From: Bathynomus jamesi
Taxonomy: Eukaryota > Arthropoda > Malacostraca > Isopoda > Cirolanidae
DNA length: 64,000 nucleotides
Direction: 5' to 3'
Assembly (NCBI GenBank): GCA_023014485.1
Contig: JAJOZX010000485.1
Coordinates: 1,298,501 to 1,362,500 of the forward strand
Under the pieces are notes generated by a model. That model was not told where the DNA came from. It worked only from the letters and a program-made list of their open reading frames with translations, and did not search any database. The position numbers and the translations under genes were made by a program. Shown piece by piece: positions 53,892 through 63,721 of the stretch; positions within the stretch are counted from its first letter, which is position 1; every line of letters starts with the position of its first letter.

Positions 53892-54580
53892 TTAGGACTC
53901 GCTGCTGGGGTTTTTCCGACGAAAAATTGCAAGGGGAGATGCACTTCCTAGCCTTCTTTCCAAATTTCGAGTGGTAGAAGCAGATCTTCCCGGAACTCGA
54001 ACGATGCCTCTTCGTAAAAATTGACCGAGAATGGCTTCTTTGCCGTTGATTTTGTAGCAGAGAACAAACGTGGTGAGTTGTTGACTTAACTCTTTCACTT
54101 TCAACTCCAGTTCCGATTGTGTGTCACGTTGTTGACCGGAGCTGTGTCAATCTCCACTACTTTGTCGGCAGTTTCTGCTAGTTTATCAACTGGAGTAGCA
54201 GGATCCATAGTGGCCAAGACACGCTGAGCTGATGGAGGAAGTTTCTGCAAGAACAACTGTCTAAAGATGTCCTTATCGAAGGTTTGTGCGCGTTCGCCTA
54301 GAGCGCACTGCATAGCCCTCAGCATTTGAGTGGGCTTACGGTCTCCAAGTTCTTCTTTTGAGATTAACTGATGTAGTTTCTCACGCTCGGAGACAGTGGT
54401 GCGGCACAGGATGGCAGACTTCAGATTCGTTGTACGGGTCCTCACTCGTGGAAGTAGATACGATGACGTCACGGACTTCAGAGATGTGCTCGCTGGTAGA
54501 GAGGACAAAACATGATCGTATTTCGTCCTGCTAGCGGTGATCCTTCCCAAGTTGAATTGTGATTCCACTTGGTGGAACAA
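53892..54580 (-). pseudogene. gypsy gag
   Basis: The frame 54580-54101 (159 codons) matches the retroelement capsid-type region (ESQFNLGRITASRTKYDHVL, EELGDRKPTQMLRAMQ, LFLQKLPPSAQRVLA). It continues in another frame to 53892. No zinc knuckle was seen. A start upstream of 54580 is likely. Confidence 0.78.
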
Positions 54581-55388
54581 ATAAATGGACCCGGCCAGAA
54601 GACGGGAGCTTTACGCTCAAGTGGGAGATGGCACCAGCGTCGTCAGGCATCTTCTCCTATGCTTGCTGACGTACAAGTAAGACGACAAGTCCCAACGAAG
54701 GAGTGGAGGTTGAGACGAGCCGGCACAGAGCGCACGGGCAGGGGTGAGGGCAGAGGGCACGAGCGACATTACAGTCTGGTCCTAGTCGCTCGGGTGAAGG
54801 GGGTGATGGGCACGAACGACGTTACAGTCTGGTCCTAGTCGCTCGGGTGAAGGGGGTGGTGGGCACGAACGACGTTACAGTCTAGTCCTAGGTTTCGGGT
54901 AGAAGGGGTAATCCAGCCCGGGGTCACCAATGTTGGTTTACGTCGTCGTCGTCGGCCTAGGCAAGCTACGGCTTGGGACCGTAGCGCATCTATCCGGTAT
55001 AGGTTAACCTGGATGATGTAGCCATAAGCACTGCCGCTAGTTAAGTGCAACCAGTGATTATCTCACTAGCCGTATTGAGTCCGTTAGGCGAAACTGCGAC
55101 AGTACCAAAGGTGGAAGATATAACCATTGGTTTTCTATTGTTTATTTGTAAAATGGACATGGTATTAGATTAAAATAAATATTTGAATATAAATAATTAA
55201 CTGACAATTGGATATATAATTAATTATGTTTACATACAATAAAATAATATAGTATACATAAAATTAGTATTAATGTGGTTCACAATTGAATTATAATGGG
55301 GTAACTAATTTAAAATGAATTATACTATTCCGAAATTCAAGACGGTAAAATTAACATTTAACTGAAACTAAAAAGAGTATTCACTACA

Positions 55389-55962
55389 CATGCTTAACGG
55401 TTGGGGTCAGGCAGTCGGGTCATAAGCATCTTTAGGCTGTCTCCAGACGTAAACTCGACCGGAACATGGAAATAGCGAAAAGGAGGATTCGTCGGAGTAG
55501 ACTACATTTTCCACCATTCCATTGACAATTCTTATGGTCATTACACCATTTCTGCGCCGCTCAATGTTGATGTGCGAAAGGAAGGGTTTGGCAATTGCAG
55601 CCCTCCCATGGTATCCAGCTCCATGGAGCTCGCGACGTACAGTTCTGGTCGATACGGGCTTGCAAGATGCTGGTTAAGCTCTGCAGTCACTTTTGGAGCT
55701 GTGGTCTTATGGTTCTTTGTCACAATGCGCTTTAGCACCCGGCGGTCTCGATCACAACAGCTTCTTCTGCGTCCACTATTGCATTTGTCGGTGCTTGTCT
55801 TTCCATGGTTTTGGTATGCAGACATGACCATAGAGACAGTTCTCTGGATACATTGAACATCTGAGCGGTTTTCGTCACCGATGCACCAGCCATCCGCGCT
55901 CCGACAATTTGCCCTCTTTGGAAGTCTGACAGGTCTTTCATAACTGCTAATTCATAATTCAC
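55389..55962 (-). pseudogene. Tc1-B transposase, N-terminal half
   Basis: Starts MNYELAVMKDLSDFQRGQIV, with a paired-like helix-turn-helix (GASVTKTAQMFNVSR). It continues in a shifted frame with RRVLKRIVTKNHKTTAPKVT and a linker. It is broken at the gypsy insertion site. Confidence 0.83.
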
Positions 55963-56165
55963 TCAGATCTGTAAAAACAACGTGAGGGTTATAACATGAC
56001 GTATACACTCTCTGTTACGCATTTAAATAGGTTTGCCAGTCATTTGACCGTTTACTTTGTGTCTGAGCAGTCCGTAAAGATAACCGGTGAAATCGGCGGG
56101 TGTTCATATTATTTTGTCTAACCCCTGTATTTATATACACTCACAGTCATATTAAACACATTTAG

Positions 56166-57560
56166 TACTTAATTAAGGCCAAAGGAGGACCCACTTAGGC
56201 AGCAACCCGTCTAGGCAGCGGGTCCTCCTTTGGCCTTAATTAAGCAGAACCTGTCTAGGCATACTCTCTATACAGGCTTTGCAGCTGGCCTGTATCTCAG
56301 GATCACGGTTCCAAACGGCAATTATTCGTTCTATTAACTGTATCGAGTTGTTATTCCTCGCCTTTCAGTCTACGCTTTACTATTTCCCATAGGTTTTCGA
56401 TAGGGTTCGTATCCGGAGAATTTCCCGCCAATCCACGAGAGGAATATGCTTTGCAGCCAGAAAACTTTTAACTGACTTTCCAGTGTGGCAGGGGCCGAAT
56501 CTTGCATAAAATGGAATGGTTCACCATTTGGAAATCAGTCGGCGATCTGTGGAATGAGTCTTGTTTCCAAAACCTTTCGGTATTGGTCCTGCCTCATAGT
56601 ACCCTACCCTCACACAATGTAAATTCGTCCAGTACCTTTACCGCTTATCACTGCCCATATCATGACAGATGTAGATGCTTAACCGTACTTACGACACAGT
56701 CTGGATGATATTCCTCACAACACGTCGCGTAACGTATTGTGATTTATCAGACATGACTTGGAATGTGGATTCGTCACTGAAACATACCTGTAAATGAAAA
56801 GAGAAAGAAATGATTGCAACCAAAATGAAATGTGCCTTGTATTATTTTCATATTTGTATGACATTTTACTCAAAATAGGATTCAAGATTACTAAAATATT
56901 GTGACTTACCGATTTCCAGTCATCTACAGTGAACTTTGAGTAGTATTTAGCCCACTTTAAGCGTTTTTTATCATTGTTGGAGTCAATTTTGGCGTTTTCC
57001 TTGGCCGGCGACTACTCAATCCAAATTCCCTGGCACGCCTTCTTAAGGTCATTGTCGAAATGTTGGTGTTTTCCTTCTCCAGCTCCAATTTAAGTTTGTT
57101 AGTAGTGATTCTCCTATTATTTACTAGTTTTTTTCAATGCATCTGTCAGCTCTAGGTGTAGTTATCCTTTTCCGACCATATTTACCCTTTTCTTTTTGGA
57201 GTCAGCTCTGGATTATCCCCTTCAACTTTAATTTTGATGCGATCCTGTCAACACTCGCACGTGACACATTCAGGTTCTCGGGCTATTTTTCTGTGAGAAT
57301 AAATCAGTTGCAGTCAGCAGCGAGAGCATTCTACCTTTCTTCTTTGGCGATAGATCACATTTCTTACCATGTTGGGTAGCATACAGTGCATAAAAGTTAT
57401 TCCTGTAAGAAACACTAATTTAATAAAAAGAATCACAATACGTTGCTGAGAAACAATCATATGGGTGTATGAGTGCATATTCACGTACAATGTTTAAATA
57501 TAATAACTTATCATTAACTTAAACATACACTTAACGCACCTGACCACTTGACACAACCTT
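56166..57560 (-). pseudogene. Tc1-A transposase, heavily decayed
   Basis: Near 56380-56430 the minus strand reads GNSPDTNPIENLWEIVKRRL, the third-catalytic-block signature of Tc1 transposases. Fragments upstream (to about 57300) in many frames match the central and N-terminal parts. No long frame remains. A 25-bp inverted repeat at its 3' end (AATTAAGGCCAAAGGAGGAC; 56173 and 56220) forms a perfect hairpin. Confidence 0.7.
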
Positions 57561-57796
57561 CCACGTTCACAGCTGAAAACACTACTGAACCCACTTTTCA
57601 CATACTCCCCTCCCCCTACTCCCCAAATTAACCCCTATCCCCAGTTTCTGTTATTCAGGTAGAGAACACTACATGTGTTAACAATTTGGAATACTGTCTG
57701 CATACTTAAAAGGTTATTATTTAAACTAAAAACACCATATTATAATGAAAATGTGTTTTTCAAGGGGTGGCTCTAATAATTTGATCACCCTCTGTA

Positions 57797-58077
57797 AGCG
57801 TGTTCTTCATCAATCAGAATAGATACAAGCGCGATGTGTCGTTAAATACGCAATATCTAGTCTTATTCGCGCAACGTAGAGATGTGTCACAAATTGGGGT
57901 ATTAGCCAGTCAAATGTTCCCGAATCAGCGTAAGGAGTTTTAGGAGGTTTATGAAGAGGTCACAAAGCAGCGTTATGGATATTTGCTTTGTGACCTTCAC
58001 CCGCGAAACACGTTTAGGGTGCTTCTAAGAACGAATATATTTCCAAACGAACCTGAAACCGTGTATATTCCAGAATG
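57797..58077 (+). pseudogene. Polinton packaging ATPase, C-terminal part
   Basis: It resumes immediately after Tc1-A with SVFFINQNRYKRDVSLNTQY, then DVSQIGVLASQMFPNQ and YGYLLCDLHPRNTFRVLLRT, the conserved sensor and C-terminal segments of Polinton ATPases. One in-frame TAG lies at about 57944. Its stop overlaps the next gene's start (58075). Confidence 0.82.
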
Positions 58078-58399
58078 ACGAATAGGCTAAAGAACTATCG
58101 CGAATTAATAAAAATCTATCAACGACTGCCTCGAGCATTGCAGCAGATGTTTTCTTAAAAATATCGACTCTGACTTTTTAAAGTGCATCTGTGAAATCTG
58201 CCTTAATGTTATAAAATGTAATGTTCCAATGAAATCCTCTCAGAAGGCTCGCTTACGTCGTTACAAGAACATAATACGGGCGCTCGCCCATAAAATCCAG
58301 GCTGTGGGTAAGAAAAAGCGTATTATTGTACAAAGAGGCGGTTCGTTCCTGCCCATCTTATTTTCAATTTTCGGGCCTTTACTGACTAGATTAATATAA
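58075..58399 (+). pseudogene. small basic/hydrophobic Polinton protein
   Basis: ATG at 58075 (MTNRLKNYRELIKIYQRLPR). The frame shifts near 58155 and continues to a stop at 58397-58399. The second half has a Lys/Arg-rich helix (KARLRRYKNIIRALAHKI) and ends with QRGGSFLPILFSIFGPLL. This short-protein pattern is common in Polintons and adintoviruses and has been compared with adenovirus core/minor peptides. The role is not established. It is tightly packed between the ATPase and the next gene (TAATG). Confidence 0.6.
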
Positions 58400-59121
58400 T
58401 GAAGAAGGTGGTTGTGATCCCGCACGAGGTGTATGCTTCATTACAAAGGAGTCCAGATGCGGTTCTAGAAACCCGTAAAAGTAGACTAATAGGGTTAGCA
58501 ACTCACTTTCCATTCTTTTAAAACAGTGAAAAGGCACCTGATGAGAAAAGGATCTTGTACCAAGAGGCTTTGCAGAAATTTCTTCATGAGTACGAAGATT
58601 ATAAGCATCCTACAGAGCTCACCGTGAGGCGCAGCTCGAGTAGCGCTGAGCATAGCGACACAGGGCCTGAGCAACCAAAGAGTAGCGGAACACAGCACAT
58701 CGAACATGTGCTAAAAAACAGCCTTCCCCATACATTGAGGAATAAACGGCTAAGTCTTTATAATCTATTGAGTGAGGACCCCATCATACAGTGGACCGAT
58801 ACAGGCGAGGTCATTGTTGAAGGAACAAGGGTACAAGGGTCCAATATCGTTGATATTGTTCATGATCTGGTGAGAAAGTGGGATAGGCCCTCACCAACAG
58901 GATGGAAACATATTAAAGCAAGACTACCTATCAATGTTTTGGGGACATTTATTTGTTGTAATCTGAATAGGTTGAAAGACTTGGAACATGCACCGCACGT
59001 GTCACAACTGAGTACACCTTCGCCCCCAGCAGCTGCAGTGTCTCTAAAGAGGAGAAAGAAGAGAATAGATGGCCAACCTTATCCACGTGCCTCTAAAATA
59101 CGCAAATGGCTAACGTATTAA
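58399..59121 (+). pseudogene. conserved Polinton protein of unknown role
   Basis: ATG at 58399 overlaps the preceding stop (MKKVVVIPHEVYASLQRSPD). One frameshift near 58520, then an open frame to TAA at 59119-59121. Conserved features are ILYQEALQKFL, ITWTDTGE-like IQWTDTGEVIVEG, GSNIVDIVHDLVR and a basic C-terminus (LKRRKKRI). This is the protein usually found just before the integrase in Polintons. I know no biochemical function. It overlaps the integrase start by 16 bp. Confidence 0.7.
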
Positions 59122-60206
59122 GTAAGCACTATTATGACATTTCTAACCCTGCATCCTATGGTGGCGTTAATAGAGTGTACAGAGGTGTTTATGGTGTAAG
59201 GAAAAAAGATGTTGAGAGATTTTTACGCGGCCAGGATGCTTATACACTTCATAAACCGGTGAGAAAAAGGTTTAAAACAGCCAAGACAACAGCCGCCTCG
59301 ATTGATTCTATTTGGCAGGCAGATTTAACAGACATGCAAAGATATTCAGTGTACAACGATGGCTACCGTTACATCATATTCATAATAGATGTATTCTCTA
59401 GAAATTCAGTGTTTCCCAACCGGGGGCCATATGGCTCCCTGGGGGCCATGGCACATTTGAAGGGGGCCACAGGAAAATGTTATTTTGTAAAATAGAGTTA
59501 AATCTGCATATTACCTACTGAAAATAATGCTTATGGGGGCCACAGGAAAAAATAAGGTTCCTAAGGGGGCCATAAGCCAAAACCGGTTGGGAACCACTGC
59601 TCTAGATACCTGTGGCTAATTCCCCTGAAAAATAAATCGCCTGAAACAGTTGCTAAAGCAGCCAAAACACTGATGTTGAAAGAAGATAGGATTCCTGGCT
59701 ATTTTTGTACGGATATGGGAAAAGAATTTATAGGACGAGCTTTTCAGAACATGCTGTCAGAGTTTAATATCAGCTATTACACATCCAATTCTATACATAA
59801 GGCTTCTTTAGCTGAAAGAGTTCAACGTACCATAAAGGAACGCATGCACCGTTATTTTACACATAAAAACATACAGATATATAAACGTTCTCGACTCATT
59901 GGCTTCATCCTACACCGTTCACACCATCGTACGAGCGGTACAACGCCTATCGATGTTTTAGAAAGAGGCAAGCGCCCAAGAAGAGATGGTGTGCCGCTAC
60001 CACCACCACCACCACCACCATCTGCGCGTTTCAAAATCAATGACTATGTAAGGCGGTCACGTTCGGGGAATAATTTAGGAAAAAATGTGTTTAAAATTGA
60101 GAAAATTTTAGGAAGCAAAGGTACAGGAAAGAGAAAAATGTACCTGGTGAAGTGGCTAGGTTACCCAGAAAGCTTCAATACCTATATAAAAGCTGATGCA
60201 GTATGA
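59106..60206 (+). pseudogene. Polinton retroviral-type integrase with chromodomain
   Basis: MANVLSKHYYDISNPASYGG opens the frame. IWQADLTDMQ holds the first catalytic Asp, and the frame is broken by the MITE at 59407-59599. It resumes with RYLWLIPLKN, YFCTDMGKEF (second Asp) and HKASLAERVQRTIKERM (Glu). After a small frame disturbance near 59885 come a Pro-rich run of nine prolines and a C-terminal chromodomain (VFKIEKILGSKG, YLVKWLGYPESF). The enzyme inserts the element, and the chromodomain probably guides target choice. Confidence 0.88.
59407..59599. mobile_element. 193-bp hAT MITE in integrase
   Basis: Termini CAGTGTTTCCCAACCGG and CCGGTTGGGAACCACTG are inverted. CTCTAGAA (59396-59403) and CTCTAGAT (59600-59607) are the imperfect 8-bp duplication, with three extra bases on the left. 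The CAGTG(G)TTCCCAACC end is characteristic of hAT elements. Confidence 0.82.
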
Positions 60207-60225
60207 AGCTTAATTAGTATACAGC

Positions 60226-61107
60226 ATGACTCCCAACCATTTCTACGTCACACTCCCGTCCTCCTCATCCCTGTCTGTACACCCTAACAACACACTAGCC
60301 AACTTTGTAACTGAACTCCATGGGCCCATTGAGTTGGGTCGTGATTCGTATGAGGTGGAGATATGTGAAATTCAGCTGGACACCGTCTTTTTAAATAGTG
60401 ATTATAAAGATGCTGTTTTTACGATTCTTAGAAACTGTGGTGAGTGTGCAAAAGCCGGGTTAACTCGGGATGAAACTATACGTATTGCCCGGACTAAGGT
60501 TGCACAGTTTTTCAGTACAACAGTGACACTAGGACCGGGTCGTTATGGTTCGAAAATCGTAAACAAAGGAGGCCCTGCACATACTCTAATGCTAAAATCA
60601 AAGGTTAACAGAAATCTTAAAGACGGAAGTGTTCAAAATTATAACCGAGGGGCGTTATCGAGCAGCCTTCCAAAGAGACACCTTTCACGAGGAACCGGAT
60701 GACTTGTCCAACTTAGTGTATCAGCTGAAGATGGAGAAATTGGATGTAAACTCTCAGCCTCGACATGTGCTATATTTACAGCAATATAGCGGAACACCAG
60801 TTTCTTGGGGATACCCAGGCACGCCTGCTACGCGTAGCGCACATCCCCAACCATAGAGGAAGGAGGTTGAGTATTACATATGACCTACCCCATTATGTGA
60901 ATGTCGCAACTAATCTAATAACTAATATCTCAAATATTATTAATACAATGACAGTTCATATATTGTCATATGGACTACAGTCTGCTAATAAACCTTTTCA
61001 TTTTCATTTTCATTCATTTTCATATATAAGAACGATTGAGGGCAAAAATTTCCCATTCGGTGACGGGAGCTTAACAGTGAAGCTGCACTTTCGACGCACT
61101 GAGTTAT
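60226..61107 (+). pseudogene. Polinton minor capsid (penton-like) protein
   Basis: MTPNHFYVTLPSSSSLSVHP and NTLANFVTELHGPIELGRDS match the conserved N-terminus of Polinton/adintovirus minor capsid proteins, expected to form the five-fold vertices as a single jelly roll. The first frame runs to 60702. Two shifted frames carry the rest (KMEKLDVNSQP, YLQQYSG, FHFHSFSYIRTIEGKNFPF) to a stop at 61107. Two frameshifts. It is followed by the next gene after 1-2 bp. Confidence 0.75.
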
Positions 61108-61108
61108 A

Positions 61109-61541
61109 ATGCCCAGAAAGCCTTTCACGGTATACCGAGGGGTGAGATACCAGCGTGATAGTGGACTTGGATCCATTTTTTCATCCATACTACGCACCGC
61201 TGTCCCACTGTTGAAGAGGGGGACCAGGTACCTAGGAAGGAAGGCGTTACAAACAGGTTTTAACGCGGCAGAGGACATATTGGGTGGAACTATGCCTAAA
61301 GAAGCTCTAAAAAAACTCAAGGCGTACGCGGGATGAAATCATCAAAGACGCGAAGAGAAAAATGCGTGGTGGTGGAAAGAAGAGAATTGTTAGGAAGAAG
61401 GCGTTACCAACACGTGGTGGAAAGGAGAAGAGAACTGTTAGGAAGAAGGGTTTACCATCGCGTGGCGTTAAACGTAAAAGGGTACCAAAAAAGAAGTGTT
61501 CAAAGAGTATGAAATCTATGGTTGATCATTTCTTTAACTGA
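61109..61541 (+). pseudogene. basic core/minor capsid-like protein
   Basis: MPRKPFTVYRGVRYQRDSGL, then LGSIFSSILRTAVPLLKRG and GRKALQTGFNAAEDI, a pattern seen in Polinton and adintovirus proteins compared with adenovirus pVI/core proteins. After a 1-base shift at about 61335 a very basic tail follows, with two units of KKRIVRKKALPTRGG type and KRKRVPKKKCSKS, ending in HFFN at 61541. DNA binding or capsid lining is inferred from composition and position. Confidence 0.65.
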
Positions 61542-61622
61542 TATAAGCTGAGAACGCTACTCTCACGAACCATAGATTGCCTAATACTCGTTGAGGGAAG
61601 GTGGCACTATTTCTGACTCGTC

Positions 61623-62927
61623 ATGGCACGTTTCATTCATCCATGTAGTTCACAATGTTGTAAATCGGAACTGTCCCTCTTTGATATGCCTCCTACACAG
61701 GTTTCTATTGAAAATAGCGACTTTATTACAATTAACCCGTTAAACACAATTAGTTCACCAAGTGCCCCTATAGAATTCGTGATACCCAGCTCAGGCCCTT
61801 ACTTTTTTGACCCGAGTTGTATGCACATGAATGCTAAACTACGCATTGCCCATTCTGACTGTACGGATTGCGATGATAGTTACGCTGCATACCCCGAAAC
61901 CAACTTTCTGCACTCCATATTCAGTCAGTTTGACGTATATTTAAATCAGACTAACATCTCGACAGGCACGGGGTACTACCACCTACGATCGTATCTGGAA
62001 AATGTCCTCAACTTTTCAAAAGAAGCGAAGGACACCTTTTTAACAGCCGAGGGGTATTACCACACTAAAGATGAAGATGGAATAAAGGATAAATTTAAAA
62101 ATTCTAAAAAAAAGATATACGAATGTTTTGGACGCCTGCATACAGACTTTACTTTCCAGGAGAAGTTGCTTATGAACGGGATAGATATGAAATTGAAGCT
62201 TACCCGCACGAGCCCTGAGATCTGCATAAATCTGGGGGCTGATCAAGAAGAAGGCGCGAAACCCGTTGTGATACACATCATGGAAACGTATTTGCGTATA
62301 CGCCGCGTGAAATTAAGCTCCCCGAAGCAAATAGAAATCGAGAAAGAGCTGGTACACGCACCAATGTGAAATATCCAATTAACAGGGTACAGATCAAACT
62401 GTGCACGATCTCGGCAGGCCTGGCATCGAAACAGATAGAAAACATTGCTCTTGGAGTCCTACCTAAAAGGATTTTAATTGGAATGCAAGATGACGCCTCG
62501 ACAAATGGAAATTATAAAAAGAGTGCCTTAAAATTCGAGAATTTCGGGCTTAAAAAATATTACTCTATTCATAAATGGTATCGCCCTGGATGGAGTGCTG
62601 GATATGGATTACTCAGCAACTGGGGTATTCCCGCTCTGCACGAGAGCTTATAGTAGTTTAGCTCATAATACAGGTGCTTGTGATGAGCTCGGTTTCGAGA
62701 TAACTCAGAAAGAATTTGTGGAACAGTTTAATATTTACTCATTCGACCTTACGCCTGACTTAACTGCTGGCGTAAACACGCATTTAAACGCCCAGCAGAC
62801 TGGGACCGTCTCAGTGAGATTGGAGTTTGCTAAAGCTATAGACACGCCTTTAAGTGCACTCGTGTATCTAGAATCACAGGCCTTAATAGAAGTAGATAGA
62901 TTTAGGAACGTCACGACAGATTTTTAA
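61623..62927 (+). pseudogene. Polinton major capsid protein (double jelly roll)
   Basis: ATG at 61623. The first frame (248 codons) contains IEFVIPSSGPYFFDPSCMHM, NFLHSIFSQFDVYLNQTNIS and MNGIDMKLKLTR, typical of the first jelly roll. A 1-base shift at about 62367 leads to NRVQIKLCTI and NIALGVLPKRILIGM, and another at about 62590 to FNIYSFDLTPDLTAG and TGTVSVRLEFAKAI, ending at TAA 62925-62927. The total, about 435 codons, fits the family. Two single-base indels break an otherwise complete gene. Confidence 0.85.
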
Positions 62928-62928
62928 A

Positions 62929-63318
62929 ATGGATGCAAATACACTCCAGAGAGTTATGAAGAGTGACTGTTTCGCGCGTTCCAAATTTATCGGGGTTTTT
63001 GCAAAAATGAAATATTGAAGCTGGATACTTCAAGAAACTGGTACGGGGCAATCGTTAACACCGACATTGCGGGGGTGAGGGTATTCATTGATTTGCGATC
63101 TATTTTAAAACTAAGGAAAGAATGTACTATTTCGATTCACTCGGTTTCCCACCATGGCATGATTCGACAATTGTATAGTTTATAGCGCGATTACGTGTGC
63201 CTAAGATCATTTGGAATCCTTATCGCATTCAAGGATATTATACTGAAACATGTGGATTGTATTGTATTTTGTTTCTCATGCACATTTCACGTGGGAAGGG
63301 TTTTATGAATTTTTTTAA
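62929..63318 (+). pseudogene. adenain-like cysteine protease
   Basis: ATG at 62929 directly after the capsid stop (MDANTLQRVMKSDC). In shifted frames NWYGAIVNTD stands where the catalytic His-containing HW block is expected. YYFDSLGFPPW (about 63122) holds the acidic residue, and RIQGYYTETCGLYCILFLM (about 63222-63278) has the Gln and the nucleophile Cys. It processes capsid precursors in this lineage. Several frameshifts and a stop make it inactive, and the His appears replaced by Asn as read. Confidence 0.72.
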
Positions 63319-63578
63319 AATTATTCTATTTGTGCGACACAGAGTTGAATGATAAATATGTGTGCAGACAGATAAAAAAAAAAGGTTCCCATATGTTAGT
63401 ACCCCCTGTAATATGTAAGATCTATATTGTGTAAACCTATATAATATATATATATATATACATACATACATTTGTAGCAATTAAGAATTGGGGACTGCCT
63501 CTTTTTGTACATGTTTTTCTACTGCTTAATAAAATGAAAATATATTGTTTTGTTCTTAACCTAAAAAAAAAAACTTAC
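63319..63578. other. no gene; (TA)n and AATAAA
   Basis: AT-rich sequence with (TA)n at 63440-63460 and AATAAA at 63529. It could be the 3' UTR of the plus-strand Polinton genes. I cannot see a Polinton right terminus. Confidence 0.4.
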
Positions 63579-63721
63579 ATAATCTCGTCGATGAGCACGC
63601 ACTCGCTTGAACGGATGTGTGTCAATACCACGACTTCTGTTTCGCTAGGTGGTGTGGATACCACTTCATTTATCACCCTCTCCCCAAAAGTGTTTATAAT
63701 ATCGTCTGCTCCGTCTCGGTG
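63579..63721 (-). CDS. possible internal exon, minus strand, unknown
   Basis: On minus, TTTTAATTACAG (acceptor) precedes a 143-bp stop-free stretch that ends at ATTAT|GTAAGT (donor). The frame reads HRDGADDIINTFGERVINEV then PPSETEVVVLTHIRSSECV and LIDEI, non-repetitive and protein-like. I do not recognise it. It could be a host exon or an accessory gene of the Polinton. Confidence 0.35.

Larger units (their letters stand above)
50394..55388 (-). mobile_element. Ty3/gypsy LTR retrotransposon
   Basis: LTRs at 50394-50856 and 54931-55388 are nearly identical with a few indels, begin and end TGT...ACA on the element strand (TGTAGTGAATAC...AAACCAACA), and are flanked by CATG on both sides (50390-50393, 55389-55392). 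On minus, TTGGTGACCCCGGGCTGG after the 5' LTR is the likely primer site, and GGTGGGGAGTG before the 3' LTR is the polypurine tract. Gene order is gag-PR-RT-RH-IN. Similar LTRs mean a recent insertion, the youngest in this nest. Confidence 0.93.
49865..56127 (-). mobile_element. Tc1-B element split by gypsy
   Basis: Ends CAGGGATTAGACAAAATAAT and ATTATTTTGTCTAACCCCTG are inverted with TA on each side (49863-49864, 56128-56129). The transposase is on minus and is split by the gypsy element at 50394-55388, with CATG duplicated at the break. Confidence 0.87.
49182..57794 (-). mobile_element. Tc1-A element split by Tc1-B and gypsy
   Basis: TIRs CAGAGTGTGATCAAATTATT and AATAATTTGATCACCCTCTG are flanked by TA (49180-49181, 57795-57796). 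Removing it restores the ATPase codons across the junction. Its own sequence is 49182-49864 and 56128-57794, with the transposase remains on minus. It contains a partial extra copy of the Tc1-B left end at 49305-49402. Confidence 0.85.
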
